Positions 1 to 8,700 of a DNA stretch of 64,000 bases are shown piece by piece. The position numbers and the translations under genes are program-made. Origin of the DNA: Pelagibius marinus (lineage in GTDB: Bacteria > Pseudomonadota > Alphaproteobacteria > Kiloniellales > Kiloniellaceae); assembly GCF_014925385.1 (NCBI RefSeq), contig NZ_JACSDK010000008.1, forward strand, positions 244,694-308,693, in the 5' to 3' direction. Positions within the stretch are counted from its first letter, which is position 1; every line of letters begins with the position of its first letter. A model generated the notes under the pieces. The model was not told the origin of the DNA and did no database searches. It saw only the letters and a list, made by a program, of their open reading frames with translations.

Positions 1-424
1 CGGCGGCCATGATCGTGGCCGAGACCAGGCAGAGGATGGGGCGGCGGCCGCCGCCCAGCAGCAGCATGGAAGCGGCCATGAAGACAAAGGTGGTCAGCGT
101 GAAGCCCAGCCACTGAATGACGATCAGATAGCCGAGGCTCAAGGCGATGAAGCCGAGCCGCTTGGGCAGGATGTGGTAGGGCTCGATCAGGTTCGACATG
201 CCGAGGGAGGCCTCACCGCGCCACAGGGCGCGCGCCGCGACGGCGAAGAAGATCAGCACCAGCAGAATCAGCACGCTGCCGACCATGAAGGCATTCAACT
301 GCGCCGACCAGGGTGAGTCGACGACGGTCGCGATGTAGTAGAGGGTGAATCCCAAAGCCAGTACGGGAATGATCAGCTCACCCCCGAGCTGGCGCTTCTC
401 GTCGCTGTCCTGCGTCGACGCCAT
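1..424 (-). CDS. tctB: TctB-family small permease of a tripartite tricarboxylate transporter (partial)
   Basis: The reading frame opens with ATG at 424 on the minus strand and runs off the left edge, so about 141 N-terminal residues are visible. It starts MASTQDSDEKRQLGGE and then shows hydrophobic segments near residues 18-35, 45-65 and 90-130, the arrangement expected of the four-helix TctB subunit. TctB works with the large permease TctA and the periplasmic receptor TctC in secondary uptake of carboxylates. The receptor gene lies immediately upstream (stop at 560), giving the order tctC-tctB and presumably tctA beyond the edge. The family call rests on topology and context rather than a diagnostic motif. 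Confidence 0.75.
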   Translation of the reverse strand, partial: MASTQDSDEKRQLGGELIIPVLALGFTLYYIATVVDSPWSAQLNAFMVGSVLILLVLIFFAVAARALWRGEASLGMSNLIEPYHILPKRLGFIALSLGYLIVIQWLGFTLTTFVFMAASMLLLGGGRRPILCLVSATIMAA

Positions 425-559
425 AGTGATACTGTCCCGTTACTCGCCCGCTGCCGGGCCGGACCGGCCGCGGCAGCCGGCAAAAGCAAAGAAGAAGAGA
501 GCGCGAGGGCCGAAGGTCTGCGCCTCCGGCCCCCGCCGAACCGAAGTCCGGAACACGCT

Positions 560-1588
560 TTAGCTGCCGGTCAGGTACGACTTGTACTTGGCGCCCAGCT
601 CCAGCATGGCCTGCTTGAACTTGGCGCATTCCTCGACGCCGCCGTAGTTCACGTACTCCCAGTGGCCCTTGGCCTTGAGCACGGAGGCCTTGTATTCGGG
701 GTCGTCGAAAACCTTCCGGAAGGTCGACTGCAGCATCTCGAAGCGGTCGGGGTGCTTGTCGACCGCCGCCTTATGGATGCCGAAGGCGCGCGAGGAGAGC
801 ATCGGCGGCAGGTTGGTGCCGTAGACCTCATTCATGGTCGGTGCGTTGTCCAGCGCCTCGCCCAGCACGTTCTTGTCATTGAAGACCAGCAGGGTCTTCA
901 CCGCATCGCCGGCCGCGGCGACGGTGCCGGAGGTCAGCACGGAGAAGTCGACCTCTCCGGTGACGGCCCCGGCGACGGTCTTCTTGCCGCCAGAAAGCGG
1001 AATCAGCGTGACCTCGATACCGGTGTGCTCGGCCAGTGCCAGCATGCCGATGGAGGCCGGGTGCGCGAGACGGCTGGTGCCGACGTTCAGCTTGCGCTTC
1101 TTGCCCTCGGCGATGATGTCGTCGAGTGTCTGCAGCTTGCTCTCAGAACCGATGAAGAGGCAGCCCGGATCGGTATCGACGCGGCCCCAATAGATGTAGT
1201 CGTCGATGTTGAAGCTCGGCTCCTTGACCACCCAGTTCAGCACCTCCGGGCCCATGTTGCCGAAGATCAGGCTGTAGGCGTCGGGCTCGTACTTGCCCAT
1301 GTAGACCTCGTAGCCGACGCGGCCCGAGGCGCCCGGGTAGAAGCCCGGCTCGAAGTTCGTATCGAGGTATTTTTTCCAGATCGCGGTGAAGGCGCGCAGA
1401 TTGCGATCGGCGCCGCCGCCTTCGCGAGTCGGAACGATGACGTCGATGTTGCGCTCCGGATAGCCGGCCGCGAAGGCACGCGAAGCCAGGCTGCCGCTGC
1501 TACCCAGGACTGCGGCCGCCGCGCCGGCCTTCAGCAGGGAGCGCCGCGAAAGGCTTGAGATAAAAGAGTTCCGTTGTGAGTTGGACAT
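560..1588 (-). CDS. tctC: TctC-family periplasmic substrate-binding protein
   Basis: The 342-residue protein begins with a Tat-type signal: twin arginines at residues 15-16 (SRRSLLKAG), an alanine-rich core and a likely cleavage after AFA near residue 40. The mature part starts YPERNIDVIVP, as in Bug/TctC receptors, and contains the family's GxGGxxxxxxR pattern (REGGGADRNLR). It would capture a carboxylate in the periplasm and deliver it to TctAB, whose small subunit is encoded next. A Tat signal is less usual for this family than a Sec signal and suggests folding before export. The long intergenic region upstream carries the operator-like palindromes at 1725-1765. The substrate cannot be read from the sequence. 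Confidence 0.88.
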   Translation of the reverse strand: MSNSQRNSFISSLSRRSLLKAGAAAAVLGSSGSLASRAFAAGYPERNIDVIVPTREGGGADRNLRAFTAIWKKYLDTNFEPGFYPGASGRVGYEVYMGKYEPDAYSLIFGNMGPEVLNWVVKEPSFNIDDYIYWGRVDTDPGCLFIGSESKLQTLDDIIAEGKKRKLNVGTSRLAHPASIGMLALAEHTGIEVTLIPLSGGKKTVAGAVTGEVDFSVLTSGTVAAAGDAVKTLLVFNDKNVLGEALDNAPTMNEVYGTNLPPMLSSRAFGIHKAAVDKHPDRFEMLQSTFRKVFDDPEYKASVLKAKGHWEYVNYGGVEECAKFKQAMLELGAKYKSYLTGS

Positions 1589-1724
1589 TGTTGCTTGCCT
1601 CCTCCCAAGGCGTGTTTTGGCCGGTGCGTGCGGCCCTGTTTGGCGGTGATCCCGCCGTTATTGGTTAAAGCTTCGACGATCTTGAAAAATAAGTCAAATG
1701 TGGCGTTGCGGCGGCATTTTATGC

Positions 1725-1765
1725 ACCAATTGGTCAACCAATATTTGCGAATTGGCTTTACCAAT
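1725..1765. promoter_or_regulatory. cluster of operator-like palindromes upstream of tctC
   Basis: Three overlapping or adjacent inverted repeats share the half-site ACCAAT/ATTGG: ACCAATTGGT at 1725-1734, ATTGGTCAACCAAT at 1729-1742 and ATTGGCTTTACCAAT at 1751-1765. They lie in AT-richer DNA about 140-180 bases upstream of the tctC start. The TGGT..ACCA core resembles operators of FadR-type GntR regulators, which often control carboxylate uptake. No regulator gene is visible next to it, so the cognate protein is unknown. Confidence 0.5.
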
Positions 1766-1835
1766 CGCCTGCCCGGGCAAGGCCGGCGGAGGGCCGCGCA
1801 GAGAGACTATGGAAGCTTGGAGGCGCGCGCGGGGA

Positions 1836-2594
1836 TCAGAAAATCGCGAGCAGGGTCACGCCTTCGTAGAGCAACCGCAGCGCCAGGATCGACAGCAGCA
1901 CCGCCAACACCCGGTGGAAGGTCTGGTCGTTCATCTTCACCAGCACGTGCTTTCCGATCACCGTGCCGAGGAAGCCGCTCAGCACCATGGCGATGACCAG
2001 CCCCGCATAGGGCCCGTAGTTGAAGCCGAGCAGGCCGAAGGCGAAGACCTTGATGGCGTGCTGGGCCACCATGCAGGTGGAGTGGGTGGCGACGTGCTCC
2101 AGCCGGCCGAGGCGCAGGGACTTCACCATGGCCGAGACGAAGCTGCCGGTGGCGCCGAAGAACATGGTGAGGAAGCTGGAGAAGACGCCGGTGACGATCA
2201 CCTTGAAGCGTCCGGGCGTGGTGACCACCGGCCCCCAGACCGCATAGAGGATGAAGCAGGCCAGCCCGATGTTGAGGATAGCGGGCGGCAGCTGCACGGC
2301 GGTCAGCCCGCCGACGGCCGCGCCGATCAGGCTGCCGAGGCAGAAGGGCGCCAGGATCTTCCACTCGACGCCCCGGATCATGATCGCGGCGCGCCCGGCA
2401 TTGGAGCCGATCTGCACCACGCCGTGAATGGGGATCAGCGCGTGGGCCGGCATGAGCACCGCCATAACGGCAATCAGCACGATGCCGCCGCCGATCCCCG
2501 CCGCCGCGGTGAGGAAAGAGGTCGCCGCGCTGAGCGCGATCAGGGCCGCCGACGCCGTCAGTCCGACGTCGGCGGGCACCAGCCATTCAATCAT
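1836..2594 (-). CDS. TSUP (TauE/SafE) family membrane exporter
   Basis: The 252-residue polytopic protein has the two-repeat layout of the TSUP family. A glycine-rich stretch AAAGIGGGIVLI near residues 30-42 matches the first-repeat signature, followed by about seven further hydrophobic helices. Members export sulfite, sulfoacetate or other sulfur- or carbon-containing anions across the inner membrane. The gene stands alone between tctC and ribH, and nothing nearby fixes the substrate. An overlapping open frame over the same DNA is a composition artefact. Confidence 0.85.
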   Translation of the reverse strand: MIEWLVPADVGLTASAALIALSAATSFLTAAAGIGGGIVLIAVMAVLMPAHALIPIHGVVQIGSNAGRAAIMIRGVEWKILAPFCLGSLIGAAVGGLTAVQLPPAILNIGLACFILYAVWGPVVTTPGRFKVIVTGVFSSFLTMFFGATGSFVSAMVKSLRLGRLEHVATHSTCMVAQHAIKVFAFGLLGFNYGPYAGLVIAMVLSGFLGTVIGKHVLVKMNDQTFHRVLAVLLSILALRLLYEGVTLLAIF

Positions 2595-2686
2595 CGTCGC
2601 CCGGATCCAAAAGGAACACTCTCCGGCCCCTTATAGCAGCCGGCGGCGTTTTGCCCATAGGCTCCGGGCGGCAAGCGAGAAGGGGT

Positions 2687-3190
2687 TCAGGCGGCCGCGC
2701 GGATCGCCAGGCGCGTCTCCAGCAGGGCCAGGCAGGCTTTGGCCGCCTCTTCGCCTTTCACCTTGAAATGCTCGTGGAAGAAGCGCCGGTGCTCTTCGGA
2801 CTCATGGAAGTTGTGCGGCGTCAGCACGGCGGAGAGCACGGGCACGTCGCTGTCCATCTGCACCTGCATCAGGGCGCCGACGACGGTGTCGGCGACGAAG
2901 TCGTGGCGGTAGATGCCGCCGTTCACCACGAAGGCGGCGGCGACGATAGCCGCGTAGCGGCCGCTGCGCGCCAGGTCGCGGGCCAGCAGCGGGATTTCGA
3001 AGGCGCCGGGCGCTTCGAAGACCTCGAGGCCGTAGGCCGCAGCGCCGTCTTCGGCGGCGGCGCGGGCCAGCTCCCGCTTCAGGCCGAGCTGGCACTGGTC
3101 GACGATGTCGCCGTGCCAGCGCGCCTTCACCAGCGCAATGCGCGGCGAGCGCAGGGTTTCATCTGAAATCCGGGGGTGGCTCTGATTCAT
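2687..3190 (-). CDS. ribH: type II 6,7-dimethyl-8-ribityllumazine synthase
   Basis: The 167-residue cytoplasmic enzyme condenses 3,4-dihydroxybutanone 4-phosphate with the ribityl-aminouracil precursor to form lumazine, the penultimate step of riboflavin synthesis. The ARWHGDIVD start, the [11 protein letters not shown] segment (ribityl-pyrimidine pocket), [16 protein letters not shown] and the catalytic loop around LTPHNFHE match lumazine synthase, and the whole is closest in style to the Brucella RibH2 isoform (decameric type II). The start at 3190 is chosen because the ribH domain begins just after it; the frame stays open further upstream through the riboswitch, which is not coding. An FMN riboswitch lies directly upstream, so expression should fall when FMN is plentiful. 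Confidence 0.95.
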   Translation of the reverse strand: MNQSHPRISDETLRSPRIALVKARWHGDIVDQCQLGLKRELARAAAEDGAAAYGLEVFEAPGAFEIPLLARDLARSGRYAAIVAAAFVVNGGIYRHDFVADTVVGALMQVQMDSDVPVLSAVLTPHNFHESEEHRRFFHEHFKVKGEEAAKACLALLETRLAIRAAA

Positions 3191-3286
3191 GCTGTGCTCC
3201 TTCTTTTCGCACGAGAGACAAGAACCAGGGCGATGGAAACAGCGGTGCGCCCGCGCAAAGTCGCGCGGAGACACCGCTCTTCCGCT

Positions 3287-3445
3287 CTCTTCCATCCGGA
3301 CTGTGACCGTCGGCTTCGGCTTCTCACCGAATCTGCTGACCCCTTCCCAAGGATCGACAGAGCCTTGGAAAAAGCGCTCGCGGGCTCGGACGCCGAAGCA
3401 TCCATACCGCCGGTGGGGACTTCCACCCCGCCCTGAGAACGTGAC
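3287..3445 (-). promoter_or_regulatory. FMN riboswitch (RFN element) upstream of ribH
   Basis: Read on the minus strand this leader shows the conserved RFN blocks in order: a 5' strand ending in AGGGCGGGGTGGAAGTCCCC, then ACCGGCGGTATGG, a variable arm, and the 3' part GGTGAGAAGCCGAAGCCGACGGTCACAGTCCGGATGGAAGA (given here only as landmarks at 3287-3340). The GACGGT and AGTCCGGATG blocks are nearly invariant in this class. It ends about 100 bases before the ribH start, as expected for control of translation or termination by FMN. Confidence 0.95.
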
Positions 3446-3551
3446 CGCACCGGAGGTGCGGCCGGCGTCATCTAGGCCCAGCCCCCGGCAAAAGGCAATG
3501 CGGAAAAAGCAACGGATGCATTTCCCGCACCAGCGACTAGACTGCGCCGCC

Positions 3552-4553
3552 ATGAGCCCGGAAAGCCCCACGCCCGAAGCGCCGGAGATCCTGCCGCCCG
3601 ACGACGCCGCCTTTGCCCGCGCCGCCGCGCTGCTGCGCGCCGGCGAGCTGGTGGCCTTCCCGACGGAGACCGTCTACGGCCTGGGCGCCGACGCCACCTC
3701 CGACGCTGCCGTCGCCGGCATCTTCGCGGCCAAGGACCGCCCGCAGTTCAATCCCCTCATCGTCCACTTCACCAGCGCCGAGGCCGCCGAGGCCGAGGTG
3801 GTCTTCGACGACCGCGCCCGCGCGGTGGCCGCCGCCTTGTGGCCCGGCCCCCTGACCCTGGTGCTGCCGCGACGCCCGGAAAGCCGCCTCTCCCTGCTGT
3901 GCAGCGCCGGGCTCGACACCCAGGCGGTGCGGGTGCCGGCCCATCCCCTCGCCCAGCGTCTGCTGGCCGAGTGCGGCCTGCCGCTGGCCGCGCCCAGCGC
4001 CAACGCCTCCGGGCGTATCAGCCCCACCGAGGCGGCCCACGTCGCCGCCTCCCTGGGTGCGCGGGTGCCGCTCATCCTGGACGGCGGGCCCTGCGCCGTG
4101 GGCCTGGAGTCCACGGTGCTCGACCTATCGGGCCCGGAAGCGACCATCCTGCGCCCCGGCGCCGTGACGACGCAAGACCTGACCCCGATAGCCGGAGAGG
4201 TGCGTGAAACGCTGGACGCCGCGGAATCCCTGGAGTTAAAGGCGCCGGGCATGCTCACCAGCCACTACGCGCCGGGGCATCCGGTACGGCTCGACGCTAC
4301 AGATGTTGTCGGGGACGAGGCCCTGCTGGCTTTCGGGCCGGAGGTGCCCGCGGGCGCAGTCGAGACCCTGAACCTCAGTCCTTCGGGCGACCTGACCGAG
4401 GCGGCGGCGCACCTCTTCGCCTACCTGCACCGCCTGGACAGCGCCGACGTCCGCGACATCGCCGTCATGCCCATCCCCGATTCCGGTCTGGGATCAGCCA
4501 TCAACGACCGCCTGCGCCGGGCGGCGGCGCCGCGGAGCCAGGACCAGGACTGA
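3552..4553 (+). CDS. tsaC: L-threonylcarbamoyladenylate synthase (Sua5-type)
   Basis: This 333-residue enzyme makes threonylcarbamoyl-AMP from threonine, bicarbonate and ATP, the first step of the t6A37 tRNA modification. An N-terminal YrdC domain (about residues 18-205) carries [22 protein letters not shown] and APSANASG motifs. After the linker [11 protein letters not shown] near residue 230 there is a C-terminal Sua5 domain, so this is the long Sua5 form rather than the short TsaC form. The ATG at 3552 follows the divergent ribH riboswitch region; the upstream continuation of the frame is not coding. Confidence 0.95.
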   Translation: MSPESPTPEAPEILPPDDAAFARAAALLRAGELVAFPTETVYGLGADATSDAAVAGIFAAKDRPQFNPLIVHFTSAEAAEAEVVFDDRARAVAAALWPGPLTLVLPRRPESRLSLLCSAGLDTQAVRVPAHPLAQRLLAECGLPLAAPSANASGRISPTEAAHVAASLGARVPLILDGGPCAVGLESTVLDLSGPEATILRPGAVTTQDLTPIAGEVRETLDAAESLELKAPGMLTSHYAPGHPVRLDATDVVGDEALLAFGPEVPAGAVETLNLSPSGDLTEAAAHLFAYLHRLDSADVRDIAVMPIPDSGLGSAINDRLRRAAAPRSQDQD

Positions 4554-4602
4554 GCACGCGGCGGACTCGCCACGACGCCCCGTGATCTCTAAATTCCCTC
4601 CC

Positions 4603-6045
4603 ATGGATGCCCGCGCCCCCAAGCCCCCCGACCTGGATGCCCTGAAGCAGCGGCTCGTCGACGCGCTCGGCGCCAAGGCCGTGATCGACGACGCCGACGG
4701 CATGGCGCCCTTTCTGGAAGAGCAGCGCGGACGATACGAAGGCGCCGCGCCCTTCGTGGTGCGCCCGGCGACGACCGAGGAGGTCGCCACCACGGTGACC
4801 CTCTGCCGCGAAGCCGGCGTGCCTATCGTCCCCCAGGGCGGCAACACCGGCCTGGTCGCCGGCGGCATCCCCTTCGCCGAGGACGGCGCGGTGCTGCTGA
4901 GCCTCGGACGCATGAACCGTATCCGCAAGGTCGACGCCACCGACTATTCCATTACCGTCGAGGCCGGCTGCATCCTGAGCCAGGTGCAGGAAGCGGCGGC
5001 GGAGGCCAAGCGCCTCTTCCCCCTGAGTCTCGGCGCCGAGGGCTCCTGCCAGATCGGCGGCAACCTCTCCACCAACGCCGGCGGTGTACACGTGCTGCGC
5101 TACGGCAACGCCCGCGACCTGGTGCTGGGGCTGGAGGTGGTGCTGCCGGACGGACGCATCTGGGACGGTCTGCGCGCCCTGCGCAAGGACAACACCGGCT
5201 ACGCGCTGAAGCACCTCTTCGTCGGCGCGGAAGGCACGCTGGGTATCATCACCGCCGCCTGCCTGAAGCTCTTCCCCCGCCCGGCGGAAACCGAGGTGGC
5301 CTTCGTCGCCGTGCACGATCCCGCCGCCGCGGTGGAGCTGCTGGGCCGCGCCCGCGCCGCCACCGGCGACCGGGTGAACGCCTTCGAGCTGATCCCGCGC
5401 ATCGGCCTGGACTTCGCGCTGAAGCACGTCGAGGGCATCGAGGACCCGCTGACCGAAGCGAGCGAGTGGTACGTGCTGATCGAGCTGGCCTCGGGGCGCG
5501 CCGACGGCAGCCTGCGCGAAAGCCTGGAGGAATTCCTCGCCGCCGCCATCGAAGACGGCCTGGTCAGCGATGCGGCGCTGGCCGCCAACGAGCGCCAGGC
5601 CACGGCCTTCTGGGCCATCCGCGAGGGCATCGTCGAGGCGCAGAAGTTCGAAGGCGGCTCCATCAAGCACGACGTCTCCGTGGCGGTCTCCAAGACACCG
5701 GAGTTCATCGCCCGCGCGACGGCACTGGTGAAGGAGATGGTGCCCGGCGTCCGCCCGGTGCCCTTCGGCCACGTCGGCGACGGCAACATCCACTTCAACC
5801 TCTCGCAGCCCGAAGACGCCGAGCGCGAAGCCTACCTCGCCCGCTGGAAAGAGGTGAACGAGGCGGTGCACGAGCTGGTGGTGGAAATGGGCGGCTCGAT
5901 CTCCGCCGAGCACGGCATCGGCTACCTGAAGCGGGAGGAGAACGCGCGCTTCAAGTCGGAGGTCGAAATGGACCTCATGCGCGCCGTCAAGCAGGCGCTC
6001 GACCCCGAGGGCCTGATGAATCCGGGCAAGGTAATCAAGCCTTAG
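4603..6045 (+). CDS. FAD-linked D-2-hydroxyacid dehydrogenase (D-lactate / D-2-hydroxyglutarate type)
   Basis: About 480 residues. An N-terminal FAD-binding PCMH domain contains VPQGGNTGLVAGG (FAD pyrophosphate binding) and GGNLSTNAGG. The C-terminal FAD-oxidase domain contains GHVGDGNIHFNL and the late SAEHGIG motif. The family oxidises D-2-hydroxyacids such as D-lactate or D-2-hydroxyglutarate and passes electrons to the respiratory chain; the exact substrate is unresolved. The ATG at 4603 is preferred to an in-frame GTG at 4582; neither has a strong ribosome-binding site. It follows tsaC after a short gap. Its TAG stop overlaps the TAA stop of the convergent EamA gene within the bases TTAG at 6042-6045. 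Confidence 0.88.
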   Translation: MDARAPKPPDLDALKQRLVDALGAKAVIDDADGMAPFLEEQRGRYEGAAPFVVRPATTEEVATTVTLCREAGVPIVPQGGNTGLVAGGIPFAEDGAVLLSLGRMNRIRKVDATDYSITVEAGCILSQVQEAAAEAKRLFPLSLGAEGSCQIGGNLSTNAGGVHVLRYGNARDLVLGLEVVLPDGRIWDGLRALRKDNTGYALKHLFVGAEGTLGIITAACLKLFPRPAETEVAFVAVHDPAAAVELLGRARAATGDRVNAFELIPRIGLDFALKHVEGIEDPLTEASEWYVLIELASGRADGSLRESLEEFLAAAIEDGLVSDAALAANERQATAFWAIREGIVEAQKFEGGSIKHDVSVAVSKTPEFIARATALVKEMVPGVRPVPFGHVGDGNIHFNLSQPEDAEREAYLARWKEVNEAVHELVVEMGGSISAEHGIGYLKREENARFKSEVEMDLMRAVKQALDPEGLMNPGKVIKP

Positions 6046-7001
6046 CGGCCCGGCGCCGGCTTTGCCCCACTCCTTGCCGTCGTCGCCAGCACGATGCCGG
6101 TGACGATGGCGGCGATGCCGACGGCGTGGAAACCCTCCAGCCGCTCGCCCAGAAAGACGAAAGCGAGCAGCGCGGCGAAGACCGGGATGAGGTGCATGAA
6201 GAGGCCGCCCTTGTTGGGGCCCAGCACCTCGATGCCGCGGTTGAAGCAGAAGAAAGCCAGCAGCGAGGCAAAGAACACCACGTAAACGATGGTGAGCAGC
6301 GAGTCCTGCGTTAGCGGCATGGGCCGCACAAAGGCGTGTTCCCAGAGATAGACCGGCAGCAGCATGGCGATCGCCAGGGCCATGGTGGCCGCCAGCAGCG
6401 ACTGCGGATGCAGCGTGGCGGGCCGGCGCTTCACCAGGACCGTGTACATCGACCAGAAGAAGACGGCGGCCAGCATGATGAAGTCGCCCTTGTTAACGGT
6501 CAGGCTGCGCAGATGCGCGAGGTCGCCGCGCAGGATCACCACCGTGACGCCGGCCAGGGAGACGGCGATGGCCAGCAGGATGCGCGGCGTGATCGGCTCG
6601 CGGTAGAGCGCCCAGGAGAGCAGCGGCACGAGCACCGGGCAGATGGCGACCAGCAGGGCCGCGTTGGTTGCCGTGGTGTAGTTCACCGAGAGATAGAGCG
6701 AGGTGTGGAAGGCCGCCATGCCGAAGAAGGCGAACGCCGCCAGATTCTTCCAATGGCGGCGGATCTCCGGCAGGTCGCGCCTGACCCTCGGCCAGGCGAA
6801 GGGCAGCAGAATGGCCAGCGCCAGCACCCAGCGCCAGAAGCTGAGGCCCACCGGCGGCACCTCGGCATGCACCGCGCGGCCGATGAAGATATTGCCGCCC
6901 CAGCAGGCCGAGGAGATCGTCAGCAGCAGGGCGGCGACCAGCGGCGAAGCGCCCCCGGCCGTTGGACGGTTCTGCGGTGAGGAAACCTGATCGGAAGACA
7001 A
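6042..7001 (-). CDS. EamA-family DMT-type drug/metabolite transporter
   Basis: The 319-residue inner-membrane protein has about ten hydrophobic helices in two EamA repeats (roughly residues 25-155 and 165-305). The first repeat contains ACWGGNIFIGRAV and FWRWVLA, and the second shows FFWSMYTVLVKR and LGPNKGGLFMHLIPVFA, all typical of the family. It probably exports or imports a small metabolite; no substrate can be inferred. It shares overlapping stop codons with the convergent FAD-linked dehydrogenase gene. Confidence 0.87.
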   Translation of the reverse strand: MSSDQVSSPQNRPTAGGASPLVAALLLTISSACWGGNIFIGRAVHAEVPPVGLSFWRWVLALAILLPFAWPRVRRDLPEIRRHWKNLAAFAFFGMAAFHTSLYLSVNYTTATNAALLVAICPVLVPLLSWALYREPITPRILLAIAVSLAGVTVVILRGDLAHLRSLTVNKGDFIMLAAVFFWSMYTVLVKRRPATLHPQSLLAATMALAIAMLLPVYLWEHAFVRPMPLTQDSLLTIVYVVFFASLLAFFCFNRGIEVLGPNKGGLFMHLIPVFAALLAFVFLGERLEGFHAVGIAAIVTGIVLATTARSGAKPAPGR

Positions 7002-7010
7002 AGCGGCGGG

Positions 7011-7205
7011 TCAGTAGAGATCGGTTTTTTTGGCGTCGAGCTTCTTGCCGGCGAGCGCGCGCTCGGCCTTCTTCTGCTCGGCTTCGGTCTTCTTCCGCGC
7101 GCCCTTGGTGCGGCCGAACTTGGTGCGGTTCGCCGCGGCTTGCGCTTCTTTTTCGGCGCGGGCCCGGCGCTTCTTCGCCTGCCGCAGATTGATGATCTCG
7201 CTCAT
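7011..7205 (-). CDS. DUF4169 family protein
   Basis: This 64-residue, highly basic protein begins MSEIINLRQAKKRRARAE and continues with ANRTKFGRTKGAR. That is the conserved signature of DUF4169, a small family known almost only from Alphaproteobacteria. It is lysine- and arginine-rich and predicted to be mostly helical. Its function is unknown. It sits just upstream of the EamA transporter on the same strand, 9 bases apart, so the two may be co-transcribed. Confidence 0.85.
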   Translation of the reverse strand: MSEIINLRQAKKRRARAEKEAQAAANRTKFGRTKGARKKTEAEQKKAERALAGKKLDAKKTDLY

Positions 7206-7248
7206 GGGGCGATGTTAGGGCAAGTCTTCCGACCTGTCAGCAGCCACG

Positions 7249-7704
7249 CTACTTGCGCTGAAGCATCGCCTGGCGCTGTTCCTGGCTCGGCATCTTGGGG
7301 AAGGACGGCAGGTCCGGGTCCACCGGATCCCACTTCGGCGCCCGGCTGGCGTAGACCGAGGCGCCCGGGGTTACGGCGTCGGGGTCGTCGAGGCTGGAGG
7401 CGCGCAGGAAAACGAGTTCTCCCCCGGCCGCATTCGTCGAATAGAGCGCCGAGCCGCAGGTCGGGCAGAAGTGCCGCCGCACCACATTGCCGCTGTCGGC
7501 CGGGTGGTCGTAGTGCCGCACCTCGCCGCTGAGGGAAAACGCCGCCGCCGGCACCACCACATGGGTGCAGTGGCCGGTGCCGCTCGATTTCCGGCAGTCG
7601 ATGCAATAGCAGTGCGCCGCCACAAGGGGTTTGCTGGCGGCCTCGTAGCGCACCGCCCCACAGAGGCAGCCGCCGGCGAGAGAAACCTGCTGATCGCCGG
7701 CCAT
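7249..7704 (-). CDS. GFA/CENP-V family zinc-binding protein (copy 1)
   Basis: The 151-residue protein carries the three cysteine clusters of the glutathione-dependent formaldehyde-activating (GFA) fold: GGCLCGAVRYE near residue 11, HCYCIDCRKSSGT near 37 and FCPTCGSALY near 86. These bind two structural or catalytic zinc ions. Most family members have no proven formaldehyde activity. The ATG at 7704 has a GGAGGGG-like ribosome-binding site. It starts 5 bases after the stop of a paralogous gene upstream, and the C-terminal WDPVDPDLPSFPKMP is shared with that paralogue, so the pair arose by tandem duplication. Confidence 0.88.
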   Translation of the reverse strand: MAGDQQVSLAGGCLCGAVRYEAASKPLVAAHCYCIDCRKSSGTGHCTHVVVPAAAFSLSGEVRHYDHPADSGNVVRRHFCPTCGSALYSTNAAGGELVFLRASSLDDPDAVTPGASVYASRAPKWDPVDPDLPSFPKMPSQEQRQAMLQRK

Positions 7705-7709
7705 TTCCT

Positions 7710-8168
7710 TTACCCCTCCTGGCTGGTCATCGCCTGGCGTTCGGCCTCCGTCGGCATCTCGGCGAAGGACGGCAGCGACGGGTCCACCGGATCCCACCGC
7801 GGGGCGCGGCTTGCGTAGACCACAGCACTGGGCGTAACCGCATCCAGGTCATCCAGGCTGGAAGCGCGCACGAAGGAAAACCCGGGCATGCCGCTGTTGG
7901 TGGAGAAGACCGCGGAGCCGCAGGTCGGGCAGAACCGCCGGCTGACCATATTGCCGCTGTCCGCCGGCCGGTCATAGGCGCTCAGCGCGCCGGTCATGGC
8001 AAAGCTTTCTTCCGGCACCATGACATGAGTGCCATGGGCGGTGCCGCTGGTTCGCCGGCAATCCTCGCAATAGCAGTGGCCGGTCAGGATCGGTTCGGCC
8101 GTGATCTCGTAGTGCACGGCGCCGCAGAGGCAGCCCCCGGTCAGCGGTTTCGCAGGCGTTTCGGTCAT
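7710..8168 (-). CDS. GFA/CENP-V family zinc-binding protein (copy 2)
   Basis: The 152-residue protein is paralogous to its downstream neighbour. It has the same zinc motifs (GGCLCGAVHYE, HCYCEDCRRTSGT, FCPTCGSAVF) and the same C-terminal WDPVDPSLPSFAEMP. It is the first gene of a two-gene operon and faces an HxlR-type regulator across a 109-base intergenic region with a candidate operator. HxlR regulators often respond to aldehydes or other reactive electrophiles, so a role of the pair in electrophile handling is a reasonable inference. No substrate is demonstrated. Confidence 0.88.
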   Translation of the reverse strand: MTETPAKPLTGGCLCGAVHYEITAEPILTGHCYCEDCRRTSGTAHGTHVMVPEESFAMTGALSAYDRPADSGNMVSRRFCPTCGSAVFSTNSGMPGFSFVRASSLDDLDAVTPSAVVYASRAPRWDPVDPSLPSFAEMPTEAERQAMTSQEG

Positions 8169-8241
8169 ATCGCGCTCCCCTTGTGCGTTGCCTCCGGGAG
8201 GCGCCGCCGTCCCGGAACAGAGGAAGGGTATAGGGTCATTG

Positions 8242-8271
8242 ACTAGTGACTTGCAAGTGACAATTTACTAG
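8242..8271. promoter_or_regulatory. candidate HxlR operator between GFA and regulator genes
   Basis: A perfect 10-base palindrome ACTTGCAAGT lies at 8249-8258 and is bracketed by two direct copies of ACTAG at 8242-8246 and 8267-8271. The segment is AT-rich compared with its surroundings and only 7 bases from the regulator start, so binding there would be placed to block both divergent promoters. Assignment to the adjacent HxlR protein is by position only. Confidence 0.5.
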
Positions 8272-8277
8272 CCAAAG

Positions 8278-8682
8278 ATGACAGACTGCGGGATTGATGG
8301 AATACAAGAGGCTATGGCCCGGACCTCAAGACGCGAGTCGCGCTCGAACTGCCCGATCGCCGCGACACTCGACACGCTGGGCGACCGCTGGAGCCTGATC
8401 ATCGTGCGCGACATGATGATCGGCAAGAAGCGCTTCGCGGAGTTCCTCGACTCGCCGGAAGCCATCACCACCTCGGTGCTGAGCGACCGCTTGGCGGGCC
8501 TGGAGGCCGCCGGCCTGGTGGAGCGCAAGCCCTACCAGAAGCGCCCGCCGCGCTACGAGTACCTGCTGACCGAGAAGGGACAGGCCCTGCTGCCGGTACT
8601 GCAGGAGATCTGCCGCTGGGCCAACAAGACGGTGCCCGGCACCTGGACGCCGCCCGACTCCTTCATGAAACGAAAGATCTGA
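8278..8682 (+). CDS. HxlR-family winged-helix transcriptional regulator
   Basis: The protein is 134 residues from ATG 8278; an alternative ATG at 8314 would give 122. Neither has a strong ribosome-binding site. The conserved NCPIAATLDTLGDRWSLIIVRD segment near residue 25 followed by FAEF, LSDRLAGLEAAGLVER and RYEYLLTEKG is diagnostic of the HxlR helix-turn-helix family. It probably controls the divergent GFA gene pair. The conserved start NCP-I places the potential sensing cysteine at the usual position for redox or aldehyde-responsive members. Confidence 0.9.
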   Translation: MTDCGIDGIQEAMARTSRRESRSNCPIAATLDTLGDRWSLIIVRDMMIGKKRFAEFLDSPEAITTSVLSDRLAGLEAAGLVERKPYQKRPPRYEYLLTEKGQALLPVLQEICRWANKTVPGTWTPPDSFMKRKI

Positions 8683-8700
8683 CGGCGGGCCTCACCGCGC

